The position numbers and the translations under genes were made by a program. A stretch of DNA of 49,740 bases, from assembly GCA_047632435.1 (NCBI GenBank), contig JBLICU010000017.1, forward strand, positions 1 through 49,740, written 5' to 3'. Every line of letters begins with the position of its first letter. Positions within the stretch are counted from its first letter, which is position 1. This stretch comes from JAMZMI01 sp047632435 (GTDB lineage: Bacteria; Bacteroidota; Bacteroidia; Cytophagales; Cyclobacteriaceae). The notes below the pieces were generated by a model. It was not told the DNA's origin and ran no database searches. It worked only from the letters and a program-made list of their open reading frames with translations. Positions 43,151 to 49,740 of the stretch are shown in pieces.

Positions 43151-43855
43151 TCAATAATAGTTCAGCATATTCACAAACTGACAAGCCACCAATCCTGCCG
43201 TTTCTGTTCGTAAAGTATTCACGCCTAAAGAGATTTTCTTAAAACCAGCACCCAATGCCAGATCAACTTCAGAGGGATCAAAGTCTCCTTCAGGCCCAAT
43301 AAGTGTAAATATTTTTTTATCTGGTTTAATCAATGTGGAGAAATATTGCAATCCCGGTTCAACGAAAGCTATGTATTTATCAAACTGAGTTTCAGCTGCC
43401 GTCTTAATTAATAATGGCAATTTGATCAAATCATTGATTTTAGTGAGGTACCCGCTTTTGGATTGCTTGAGTGCACTCACTGCTTTTTTTTCCAATCTGT
43501 CCACCCTCAATTTGGTGCGTTCTGTGTTTTTGGTCACCACAAAACTGATTTCATCTATGCCCATTTCACAAGCCTTTTCAACAAACCATTCTATCCGGTC
43601 TATATTTTTTGTTGGTGCAATGGCGATGTGGTGATAGAAGTTCTTTGTAGGTTTTTGGGAGTTTTCTAAAATTCGAAAATCTCCATTCTTCCCCGAAATA
43701 GAAGTTAATTCCACTTTGTAAAAGCCACCTATTCCATCCAAAATACCGATCTGATCTCCGACTTTATTTCTAAGTACCCGGGTACAATGCGTAAATTCCT
43801 CACCGTCCAGATTATGGTTGCCTTGTATGATTTCAGGTTGGTAGAAGTAGTTCAT
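43151..43855 (-). CDS. rsmE: 16S rRNA m3U1498 methyltransferase
   Basis: A 234-residue SPOUT methyltransferase that methylates U1498 of 16S rRNA with S-adenosylmethionine. The N-terminal PUA-like part has HCTRVLRNKVGDQIGILDG; the knot region is FTLIGPEGDFDPSEVDLA and ISLGVNTLRTETAGLVA. The protein is full length. It follows the class-IV aminotransferase on the same strand with three bases between, and its end faces the lipoprotein stop seven bases away. Confidence 0.95.
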   Translation of the reverse strand: MNYFYQPEIIQGNHNLDGEEFTHCTRVLRNKVGDQIGILDGIGGFYKVELTSISGKNGDFRILENSQKPTKNFYHHIAIAPTKNIDRIEWFVEKACEMGIDEISFVVTKNTERTKLRVDRLEKKAVSALKQSKSGYLTKINDLIKLPLLIKTAAETQFDKYIAFVEPGLQYFSTLIKPDKKIFTLIGPEGDFDPSEVDLALGAGFKKISLGVNTLRTETAGLVACQFVNMLNYY

Positions 43856-43858
43856 TGC

Positions 43859-44758
43859 TTATAATTTTTCGCAATATTCGGGGATAATGCTTTTAAAGTG
43901 GTCCGAAAGGGTTTTTCTGATTTTGCTTCCTGTCAGATTTTCAACTTTTCTTCCATCGATCTCATTTATCGGAGTGAGCTCGCCCATTGTTCCTGTAGCG
44001 AAAACTTCATCCGCATTGTAAAAATCCACCAATGAAAGATTCCTTTCTTCCGTGTGAATATTTAATCCTCTCGCCATTTCGATGACTAATCCTCTGGTGA
44101 TTCCATGCAGGCATGCATCCGCAAAAGGTGTAAATAGTTGTCCTTCTTTTACCATAAACAAATTGGTGTCATTCAATTCGGCAACAAAGCCCTGTGTATC
44201 CAGCATAATAGCCGCATCTACATTCGCAAAATTTGCCTGAATTTTAGCCAGTATGTTATTGAGTAGATTGTTGTGATGAATCTTGGAATCTAAGAATTGT
44301 GGATTGTTTCTTCTTTGGGTAGAGGTGATGACCCGAATGCCATTCTCATTGTCGTAAACCAAGGGCTTCCATTCGGCCAATACAATCAGACAAGCTCCTT
44401 TTTGATTCAATCTGGGATCCATTCCTGATGTGACTTTTTCACCTCGACTTAATGTGATTCTGATATGTGCATCACTAGTCATTTCATTTGCCTCAAGCGT
44501 CTTCTTGATGGCGGATTTGATAAAATCAAAAGAAGGAACATCCGAGAAAGCCAGGGCTTTAGCCGATTCATGCATTCTTTTTAAGTGCCTATCCAGACAA
44601 AAAATACCGTTTTCGTACACCCTCAATCCTTCCCAAACGGCATCTCCACCTTGTACTGTGCTATCGAAAACGGAGACTTTTGCCTCATCTCGGGGAAACA
44701 AACGATCGCCGACCCAGACTTGAATATTCGCATTTTTAGGATTGTATTGTTGCAACAT
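43859..44758 (-). CDS. Class IV (branched-chain-like) aminotransferase
   Basis: A 299-residue fold-IV PLP enzyme. The catalytic Lys159 is in LDSKIHHNNLLNN, the region GFVAELNDTNLFMV binds cofactor, and GITRGLVIEMA and the terminal TGTMGELTPINEIDGR are typical. Related enzymes are branched-chain aminotransferase, D-amino acid transaminase and aminodeoxychorismate lyase; the subfamily is not settled by sequence. It begins three bases after the sulfotransferase-like gene ends, so the pair is surely co-expressed. Similar P-loop plus class-IV aminotransferase combinations occur fused in plant BCAT-like proteins, as I recall, which points to a shared pathway. Confidence 0.88.
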   Translation of the reverse strand: MLQQYNPKNANIQVWVGDRLFPRDEAKVSVFDSTVQGGDAVWEGLRVYENGIFCLDRHLKRMHESAKALAFSDVPSFDFIKSAIKKTLEANEMTSDAHIRITLSRGEKVTSGMDPRLNQKGACLIVLAEWKPLVYDNENGIRVITSTQRRNNPQFLDSKIHHNNLLNNILAKIQANFANVDAAIMLDTQGFVAELNDTNLFMVKEGQLFTPFADACLHGITRGLVIEMARGLNIHTEERNLSLVDFYNADEVFATGTMGELTPINEIDGRKVENLTGSKIRKTLSDHFKSIIPEYCEKL

Positions 44759-44761
44759 GAA

Positions 44762-45478
44762 TTAATTTGCTTTTATGGCAAGTTTAGATAATTCCTGATA
44801 ATACGGAAGCGACTCTTCATAAAGCTTTTGACAATGAGTTGGCAAAGGTCTTGAGGAGGTTCCCTGTTGTGCAAATCCCGTGGACTGATGCACATTGTCG
44901 TACCAGTATTTTGCCCACACTCCATCTTCCGAAATCCTTCCAGGCTTCCACTGTAACATTGATTTTCTCATCTCCAACCCTAAGGATTGACATAATTTGG
45001 TAAGTACACTTTCTGGACTTTTTAAAAGTTCGCCAGAATCAATAATGAAAGTTCGCTGATTTTCACTTTTTAAAAATTCATAGATTTCAAACTGTCTTTT
45101 TATCCCAATATCAATTTGGGTAGGATTGGGCATCACTTGCGCAAAGGAGGCAATGAGTTGTTTTGGATTTCGAATGAGAAGAATATTTTTCCATTTTTTC
45201 AAAAAACCTAAATCCATTTCAATCAGATGATGTGCCATGTTTTTGATGAAAATGTGCTCATGTTGTTCACTTAAATCATTCATTTCCTGAATGACTTGTA
45301 TATAGGCGGAGGGAAGGCTTTGCATTATCTCATTTTTACCGGGGTGATCGGCATCAGTCATATGGAGATAATAGCTGTAAAAGGGCTCATCCACGACCTT
45401 CAAATCGCCCCTATGGGCGAAGCTGTACATAAGCGCAGTGGACACATTCCTTGGCGAGGAAATGAGATTAAGAATCAT
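44762..45478 (-). CDS. Sulfotransferase-like P-loop protein
   Basis: A 238-residue protein. The 5'-phosphosulfate loop resembles SSPRNVSTALMYSF (7-20) and the 3'-phosphate site is NILLIRNPKQLIASF, with Arg103 and Ser111. These are the two hallmarks of PAPS-dependent sulfotransferases. The acceptor is unknown. It lacks a membrane helix and is probably cytosolic. It leads the sulfotransferase-aminotransferase-rsmE operon, and a conserved non-coding element (45504-45590) starts 26 bases upstream of its ATG. It could instead be a nucleotide-binding protein with lost catalysis, but the motifs look intact. Confidence 0.82.
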   Translation of the reverse strand: MILNLISSPRNVSTALMYSFAHRGDLKVVDEPFYSYYLHMTDADHPGKNEIMQSLPSAYIQVIQEMNDLSEQHEHIFIKNMAHHLIEMDLGFLKKWKNILLIRNPKQLIASFAQVMPNPTQIDIGIKRQFEIYEFLKSENQRTFIIDSGELLKSPESVLTKLCQSLGLEMRKSMLQWKPGRISEDGVWAKYWYDNVHQSTGFAQQGTSSRPLPTHCQKLYEESLPYYQELSKLAIKAN

Positions 45479-45503
45479 GGGTTAAATTTATTTTAACTAA
45501 AGT

Positions 45504-45590
45504 CAAATTAGACAATAAAGCGAAACTAGCCAGCATCATTGTTAGAAGGTAGCCAATTGTGTATTGAAGTTAATGGACTCCATGTAACTT
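45504..45590 (-). repeat. Upstream element copy A
   Basis: Copy A of a non-coding sequence also found at 49591-49674. Read on the plus strand, TAGCC (45527), GTTAGAAG (45541), TTGTGT (45557), ACTCCA (45577) and TAACTT (45585) occur in the same order as in copy B, with spacings that differ by no more than three bases. On the minus strand, the direction of the gene it precedes, GCTAGTTTCG resembles a -7 box (TAnnTTTG, seven of eight). Its near edge is 26 bases from the sulfotransferase start. Confidence 0.7.
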
Positions 45591-45627
45591 GTGATAACAA
45601 TCATTAGTATAAGTGCGTTTTGAGCCT

Positions 45628-46452
45628 ATGCGATTTTTATCTCTGTTGTTTTTTTGTTGGGTATTCACATCCTGTATTCAATTTAGATTGTCTGAGGAAG
45701 AATTTGTGAGCACTTTCGAAAATCAAGAAGTATTGCCGAAACAGGCAGACCTAATTATTGATTCAAGCAATATTCATTACGTTTATACTGATCAGGGTCG
45801 CGATGAGCTATTGGTTTTCGTTCATGGATCACCCGGTTCATGGAGTGCTTTTATTGATTTTTTCAAGAATGACTCTTTGCTCAGCCGATTTGATATGGTT
45901 TCAATTGATAGACCGGGTTTTGGAGATTCAGATTATGGAATGCCTGAAAAATCACTGGAAAAGCAGGCCTATTTTCTAAGCAGAGTCATTGAACTTTTTC
46001 CGCAAAAGAACAAAATTATGATCGGTCATTCACTTGGTGGACCGGTCATCGCACGTATTGCCATGGATTATCCCAACCTCACTCAAGGCATGGTCATGGT
46101 GGCCCCTTCCATAGATCCTGATATGGAGAAATATGAATGGTACAGAACGTGGATAGGCACCAAAATAGTAGGATCTATAACACCTAAAGATTTTTGGGTG
46201 AGCAATGAAGAAATTTTGCCCTTAAAAGAAGAACTTCAATTGATGCTTCCACTATGGGGAAAAATAATCATTCCTACCGTGCTTGTGCAAGGAACTAAGG
46301 ATGTTATGGTACCTAAGGAAAATGCGGAGTTTGCAAGGAAAATGTTCAGAACAGAAATACTAACAATCAACTATTTGGAAGGTGTGAATCATTTCATCCC
46401 TTGGAGTAATCCCGAAGAAATAGTGAGAGGCATTTACTTAGTGTCCAGATAA
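45628..46452 (+). CDS. Alpha/beta-hydrolase lipoprotein
   Basis: A 274-residue alpha/beta hydrolase with a lipoprotein signal (MRFLSLLFFCWVFTSC, lipobox FTSC). The core shows VFVHGSPGSW (oxyanion HG), the nucleophile GHSLGG, and the catalytic His in GVNHFIPW; the acid is probably the Asp in QGTKDVMVP. Substrate class is not predictable: esterase, lipase or haloalkane/epoxide-like. A GTG at 45613 would add five residues; I prefer the ATG. Its 3' end overlaps the small convergent gene by 15 bases. Confidence 0.88.
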   Translation: MRFLSLLFFCWVFTSCIQFRLSEEEFVSTFENQEVLPKQADLIIDSSNIHYVYTDQGRDELLVFVHGSPGSWSAFIDFFKNDSLLSRFDMVSIDRPGFGDSDYGMPEKSLEKQAYFLSRVIELFPQKNKIMIGHSLGGPVIARIAMDYPNLTQGMVMVAPSIDPDMEKYEWYRTWIGTKIVGSITPKDFWVSNEEILPLKEELQLMLPLWGKIIIPTVLVQGTKDVMVPKENAEFARKMFRTEILTINYLEGVNHFIPWSNPEEIVRGIYLVSR

Positions 46453-46608
46453 CTTATCAATGAGTTTGGCGACTTCATTCGCCTCAAGTGCAAGCTTTTG
46501 TCCTTCGGCAGCATTGATTCTGGATAGTTTATAAGACTCTTTTAAAAGTTGCGTGTATTTCTCCTGAAGGAGTGCCTTTTCTGCGTTCTTTTTTTGTGAT
46601 CCAGTCAT
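46438..46608 (-). CDS. Small coiled-coil protein, Lacal_2735 type
   Basis: A 56-residue, highly charged helical peptide: MTGSQKKNAEKALLQEKYTQ, then LLKESYKLSRINAAEGQKLA and EANEVAKLIDKL. The pattern EKxxLxxKYxxLLxESYKLS with a second helix matches the small Lacal_2735-type proteins of Bacteroidota, which have no known function. It is 35 bases downstream of the MORN protein gene on the same strand, and its last 15 bases overlap the convergent hydrolase gene. Start is ATG at 46608. Confidence 0.78.
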   Translation of the reverse strand: MTGSQKKNAEKALLQEKYTQLLKESYKLSRINAAEGQKLALEANEVAKLIDKLSGH

Positions 46609-46643
46609 AGTTTAAATTTCCCTTGCGAGTTTGGTTCCCCAAT

Positions 46644-47957
46644 CTAGTAAGATTCGACATCTATCTGCCTGCCATTTTCATCGTGAATGCTCCAACCACC
46701 TGTTTTAGCACCAAATGAGTACTCTCCTTGTGAAAATAAATTACCATTTTCGTGATATTCCTTCCAAAGCCCATCGCGGATGCCCATTTTAAAAATTCCC
46801 GCTTCAATCAAATTCCCGTTTGGATAGTGCAATCTGGCAGGTCCGTTTTCATACCCATTTTCATAGTTTAGAAAGATAGATACTGTGCCGTCATCAAAAT
46901 ATTGGATGAATGTTCCATCACCATTTTTCAATGTTCCCGGATCACGTTCTTCTCCCTGAATGGAGTAGCACGGAGTGATGTTGAGCAGTCTGTCATTGCT
47001 CCATTCCTGCTCTTGCAGCAGCTGTTCATTGATGAAAAATATCCCCCAAAGCCCATCTTTTTCGTCATTCAGAAAACTTCCTATCATGCTTAAAGTGCCA
47101 TTGGGATGATAATAGATCCATTGACCTGATTTCAGATCATTAATAAATTGACCTTCAGATTCCAGAAGACCTGATTCATCAAAGTATTTCCATTGTCCTG
47201 TTTTTTGATCCCTGTCATACTTTCCGATTGCAAATGGCTTACTATTTTTATAGAAACTTAGCCATTCACCAGTTTTTAAGTCGTACTCATATTGGCCTTC
47301 TACACTGAGGTTTCCATTTTCGTGATACTCCTTGTATTCACCTTCCAATAATCCATTTGTGAAATGAAATATTTTCTCAAGGTATCGATTTGGATGGTAG
47401 ATTTTCCAGGTTCCTGATTCCACACCATTTTCGTAAGATTCAATGGCTTTAGTCCGACCAAAAGAGTAGTAATAAACCCATTCTCCATTTGGCAAACCAT
47501 TTTTATATGTCTTGCGATAGTTAACTGCGCCATCTGGAAAATACTCAATCCAAACCTCATCTTTCAGCCCATCTGTATAAGTTCCTTTGAGCGCCAGAGA
47601 GCCGTTATCATAATATTCCTGATATGCGCCATTCAGTTTTCCTTTGCCATAAATTGCTTCGTTTATGGTAACACCGTAACGGTCAAATTTCCTTGATAAA
47701 CCTTCTTTGAGACCTTTTACGAAATTTGTAAATTCCAATGGCTCTCCATTTTCGTAAAAATATCGCCACAATCCGGATTCTTTGCCTTCTTCAATTCTAC
47801 CTTTTGCTTTTAGCTTACCATTGTTGTATCTAATTTCATAAGTACCGTCTTGCAGCGAATCCTGAGGTATATTCAAATTCTGAAGGGAGGTATTTTGTGA
47901 AAAACCAGTGATCGAAAAGAGGAAGAATACAGTGAAGTAAAAAAATTTTGAATTCAT
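46644..47957 (-). CDS. Secreted MORN-2 repeat protein
   Basis: A 437-residue protein with a signal peptide (MNSKFFYFTVFFLFSITGFSQ) and about 15 repeats of 22-24 residues with the MORN_2 pattern G-x-W-x(2)-[YF]-x(3)-G-x-L, for instance SGLWRYFYENGEPL, TGEWLSFYKNSKP and DGLWKEYHENGNLF. Such repeats form long beta meanders, as in YwqK-like proteins. Around residues 325-345 a Cys-containing non-repeat insert (TPCYSIQGEERDPG) breaks the array. It is probably an extracytoplasmic scaffold; partner and ligand are unknown. It follows the 199-residue gene with a one-base gap. Confidence 0.9.
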   Translation of the reverse strand: MNSKFFYFTVFFLFSITGFSQNTSLQNLNIPQDSLQDGTYEIRYNNGKLKAKGRIEEGKESGLWRYFYENGEPLEFTNFVKGLKEGLSRKFDRYGVTINEAIYGKGKLNGAYQEYYDNGSLALKGTYTDGLKDEVWIEYFPDGAVNYRKTYKNGLPNGEWVYYYSFGRTKAIESYENGVESGTWKIYHPNRYLEKIFHFTNGLLEGEYKEYHENGNLSVEGQYEYDLKTGEWLSFYKNSKPFAIGKYDRDQKTGQWKYFDESGLLESEGQFINDLKSGQWIYYHPNGTLSMIGSFLNDEKDGLWGIFFINEQLLQEQEWSNDRLLNITPCYSIQGEERDPGTLKNGDGTFIQYFDDGTVSIFLNYENGYENGPARLHYPNGNLIEAGIFKMGIRDGLWKEYHENGNLFSQGEYSFGAKTGGWSIHDENGRQIDVESY

Positions 47958-47958
47958 A

Positions 47959-48558
47959 TTAATTCAACAATGACAATAATCGGGCGAAACTTTCTAGGGT
48001 GAACATTTTGTAGCGACTCCATTGATCCACAGGTATATAACGGCTGATTTTTAAAAAGTTGTTTTTATGCATGTGCTCCATCATGTTGGTTGCATCCATA
48101 TGACTAGTGAGTTGGTAATTGGTCTCGTCAAAGTGATACTCCCATGGCGTATCAGCAATACAGAAGTAAAGGTCTTTTTGTTTTGCAAGATCTTGTAGTT
48201 TTTCTTCTTTTACAATTTTCAGCAATGCTCCACCTATGTGAAGCGTGCAGCTAAATTGATTTCCCCACCAAAGCATAGTTCTAAAGGCGAAAACTTCCTT
48301 TTGCGTAAACAATCGAGGATAATCAAGCACAAAATAAGGGAGCTTGCGATAGTTTTCTCCTTTTGAAATTTTTCCTGACTGAATGAAAGTTCCCGGAGGG
48401 TAGGAGAAATTTGATTTACCGATTTCATCCTTAAGTGCCCGTTCTATTACTGATAAATATTGGATGACTTTGGGTGCGATAGAATCCTTAAGCAGGAGAA
48501 ATTTTTGATCGGTTAAGATGTTAATTTCTTCTGCAGTGGGATCATTAAGATTTACCAT
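47959..48558 (-). CDS. Conserved hypothetical protein, operon with FabH-like gene
   Basis: A 199-residue soluble protein without signal or membrane segment: a helical N-terminus (SIAPKVIQYLSVIERALKDE), then PPGTFIQSGKISKGENYR and YFVLDYPRLFTQKEVFAFRTM, a beta core with SCTLHIGGALL, and a C-terminal MFTLESFARLLSLLN. Many aromatic residues and two conserved-looking Trp (MLWWGN; TPWEYHF). I do not recognise the family. Its ATG lies inside the end of the FabH-like gene (seven-base overlap), so the pair is translationally coupled, suggesting a shared task in fatty-acid or polyketide chemistry (inference). Confidence 0.75.
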   Translation of the reverse strand: MVNLNDPTAEEINILTDQKFLLLKDSIAPKVIQYLSVIERALKDEIGKSNFSYPPGTFIQSGKISKGENYRKLPYFVLDYPRLFTQKEVFAFRTMLWWGNQFSCTLHIGGALLKIVKEEKLQDLAKQKDLYFCIADTPWEYHFDETNYQLTSHMDATNMMEHMHKNNFLKISRYIPVDQWSRYKMFTLESFARLLSLLN

Positions 48559-49559
48559 CTGATCAAAGCTGAAGCCCAGGTAAATCCACTACCAAAAGCT
48601 GCAAGGCACACAATGTCACCATCCTTGATTTTCCCTTCCAGGCATGCTTCGCTCAAAGCGATAGGAATGGATGCAGCAGTCGTATTACCATATCTCATGA
48701 TGTTGTTATACACCTGATCATCTGATAAACCCATTTTTCTTTGTATAAACTGGCTGATTCTAAGATTTGCCTGATGGGGTATGAGCATATTGATGTTTCC
48801 AGCTGTAAAACCATTGGCCATTAGTGCCTCATTGATAACCTCTTCGAAGCGAGACACGGCATGTTTAAAGACAAAATTACCATTCATATAAGGGTAATAA
48901 CTCAGGTCATTTTCGTCCTGATCTGTCATAATTTGGTTCACCCACCTGCTCGTGGCAGGGCTTATCAGTGCTAACTCTTTGGCGTTTTTACCTTCTGAAT
49001 GTAAATGTGTAGATAGGATGCCTTTGGCATCATCTTCTGATCTGGAAACGACTACCGCACCGGCCCCATCACCAAAGATCACCGTGACACCTCTTCCTCT
49101 TGTAGTCTTGTCTAAGCCCCCACTGTGATATTCAGAGCCAATCACCAAGATATTTTTATACATTCCAGTTTTCACGAATTGATCAGCAACCGATAAGCCG
49201 TAGACAAAACCTGAACATTGATTTCTTACATCCAGTGCCCCAATTTCTCTGATACCTAATAGTTCTTGGACTTGTACACCTGGACCTGGAAAATAATAGT
49301 CGGGACTGAGTGTTGCAAAGACGATAAAATCGATATCGTCGGGGGTTAATCCGGCATTTTTGATCGCAATTCTGGCTGCTTTGGTACCCATTGTTGATGG
49401 CATGTCGTCAGTATTGGGGTCTACCCAACGTCTTTCTTTAATGCCCGTTCTTTCCTGGATCCACTCATCAGTGGTCTCCATGTATGCTTCCAAATCCTTA
49501 TTTGTAACTACATTCTCGGGGACGTAATGACCAATGCCGCTAATTTTCGATCTGTACAT
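48552..49559 (-). CDS. FabH-like beta-ketoacyl-ACP synthase III
   Basis: A 335-residue thiolase-fold enzyme with the Cys-His-Asn triad: Cys115 in VRNQCSGFVYG, His in MLIPHQANLRI and Asn in MRYGNTTAASIP. The ATLSPDYYFPGPGVQVQ stretch differs from the ATxTPDxxFPSTA pattern of canonical FabH. I therefore read it as a paralog, possibly for a specialised lipid, pigment or secondary metabolite rather than general fatty-acid initiation. No rpmF, plsX, fabD or acpP lies beside it. It leads the operon FabH-like/unknown/MORN/Lacal type and has element copy B upstream. Confidence 0.88.
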   Translation of the reverse strand: MYRSKISGIGHYVPENVVTNKDLEAYMETTDEWIQERTGIKERRWVDPNTDDMPSTMGTKAARIAIKNAGLTPDDIDFIVFATLSPDYYFPGPGVQVQELLGIREIGALDVRNQCSGFVYGLSVADQFVKTGMYKNILVIGSEYHSGGLDKTTRGRGVTVIFGDGAGAVVVSRSEDDAKGILSTHLHSEGKNAKELALISPATSRWVNQIMTDQDENDLSYYPYMNGNFVFKHAVSRFEEVINEALMANGFTAGNINMLIPHQANLRISQFIQRKMGLSDDQVYNNIMRYGNTTAASIPIALSEACLEGKIKDGDIVCLAAFGSGFTWASALIRW

Positions 49560-49590
49560 ATTGGGGTGATTTTGATTATTTATATGAAAT

Positions 49591-49674
49591 CTAATTTGGC
49601 GATTAAACGAAAATAGCCTGCAAACTGTTAGAAGTTACACATTTGTGTTTTGTTTTAATGACTCCAACTAACTT
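49591..49674 (-). repeat. Upstream element copy B
   Basis: Copy B of the non-coding element. On the plus strand TAGCC (49614), GTTAGAAG (49627), TTGTGT (49643), ACTCCA (49661) and TAACTT (49669) occur in the same order as copy A. The minus-strand GCTATTTTCG corresponds to GCTAGTTTCG of copy A. The near edge lies about 31 bases from the FabH-like start. Confidence 0.7.
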
Positions 49675-49692
49675 TAAATAATTTACTGAAAT

Positions 49693-49740
49693 TTATTGAA
49701 TCTTGAAATCTTTATGGTGAGTCAGCGCCTCTCCCTTGGC
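49693..49740 (-). CDS. Possible C-terminus of a gene entering from the right edge
   Basis: On the minus strand the last 48 bases read AKGEALTHHKDFKIQ and then TAA at 49693-49695. This looks like an ordinary basic C-terminus, but 15 codons are too few to be sure. A plus-strand ATG at 49714 is an alternative. If real, the gene lies upstream of element copy B on the same strand. Confidence 0.3.
   Translation of the reverse strand, partial: AKGEALTHHKDFKIQ

Noticed and set aside
1..49740. CRISPR array, tRNA, rRNA, transposase or integrase genes
   Set aside because: No spaced direct repeats, cloverleaf sequences, rRNA stretches or DDE/recombinase motifs were seen when reading the window.

Overview
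The window looks like a chromosomal segment of a gliding-type member of the Bacteroidota, most likely order Cytophagales (inference). The supporting signs are a gldA-gldF-gldG cluster, a menaquinone gene (menA), a bifunctional HisB, families largely confined to this phylum (DUF4494, Lacal_2735-type small protein, CtlX, a short fold-III arginine decarboxylase), AT-rich intergenic DNA, TAnnTTTG-type promoter boxes and few Shine-Dalgarno sequences. I see no rRNA or tRNA genes, insertion sequences, prophage or CRISPR arrays. Almost all of it is ordinary housekeeping DNA with tight operons.

Layout. 1-6518 is a minus-strand run: the exo-muramidase-like lipoprotein NamZ, fmt, folA, a small membrane protein, a short-chain dehydrogenase and a large secreted subtilase that runs off the left edge. 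6561-8517 holds a LolC/E-like permease, started by a forced TTG codon, facing a polyprenol-phosphate mannosyltransferase. 8594-13871 is an arginine/polyamine block: arginine decarboxylase divergent from an arginine-deiminase-like enzyme, CtlX and argS; menA and a double-domain Usp follow. 15787-22138 is a split histidine locus: a 13-codon leader peptide with five His codons, then hisG-hisD-hisC, an EthD-like gene and a K+ channel, then hisB ending in a perfect 18-bp hairpin. A 29-codon remnant of an ECF sigma gene lies just beyond it. 22360-24892 is a MarR-controlled efflux operon (marR, GNAT, YgjV-like, EamA) with two palindromic operators, and a divergent 52-residue membrane mini-gene.

25132-27756 carries an M61-like peptidase, a DUF4494 protein and an FMN reductase. 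27884-32800 is an SDR-gldA-gldF-gldG-DUF4340 operon, followed by dnaN, a self-inhibited HTH-Fic protein and, convergently, topA. 37703-43143 has sixA, glycerate kinase, a TlpA-like thioredoxin, tex and a new lipoprotein. 43151-49559 contains two minus-strand operons: sulfotransferase/class-IV aminotransferase/rsmE, and FabH-like/unknown/MORN-2 protein/small coiled coil.

The least explained signals are: (i) a roughly 85-bp non-coding element present upstream of both of these last operons, with five shared words in the same order and nearly the same spacing; (ii) the translationally close pair of a sulfotransferase and a class-IV aminotransferase; (iii) the histidine leader peptide; (iv) the truncated sigma factor; (v) the paired MarR operators with the flanking mini-gene. 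Functions are read from motifs by eye; no database search was run.
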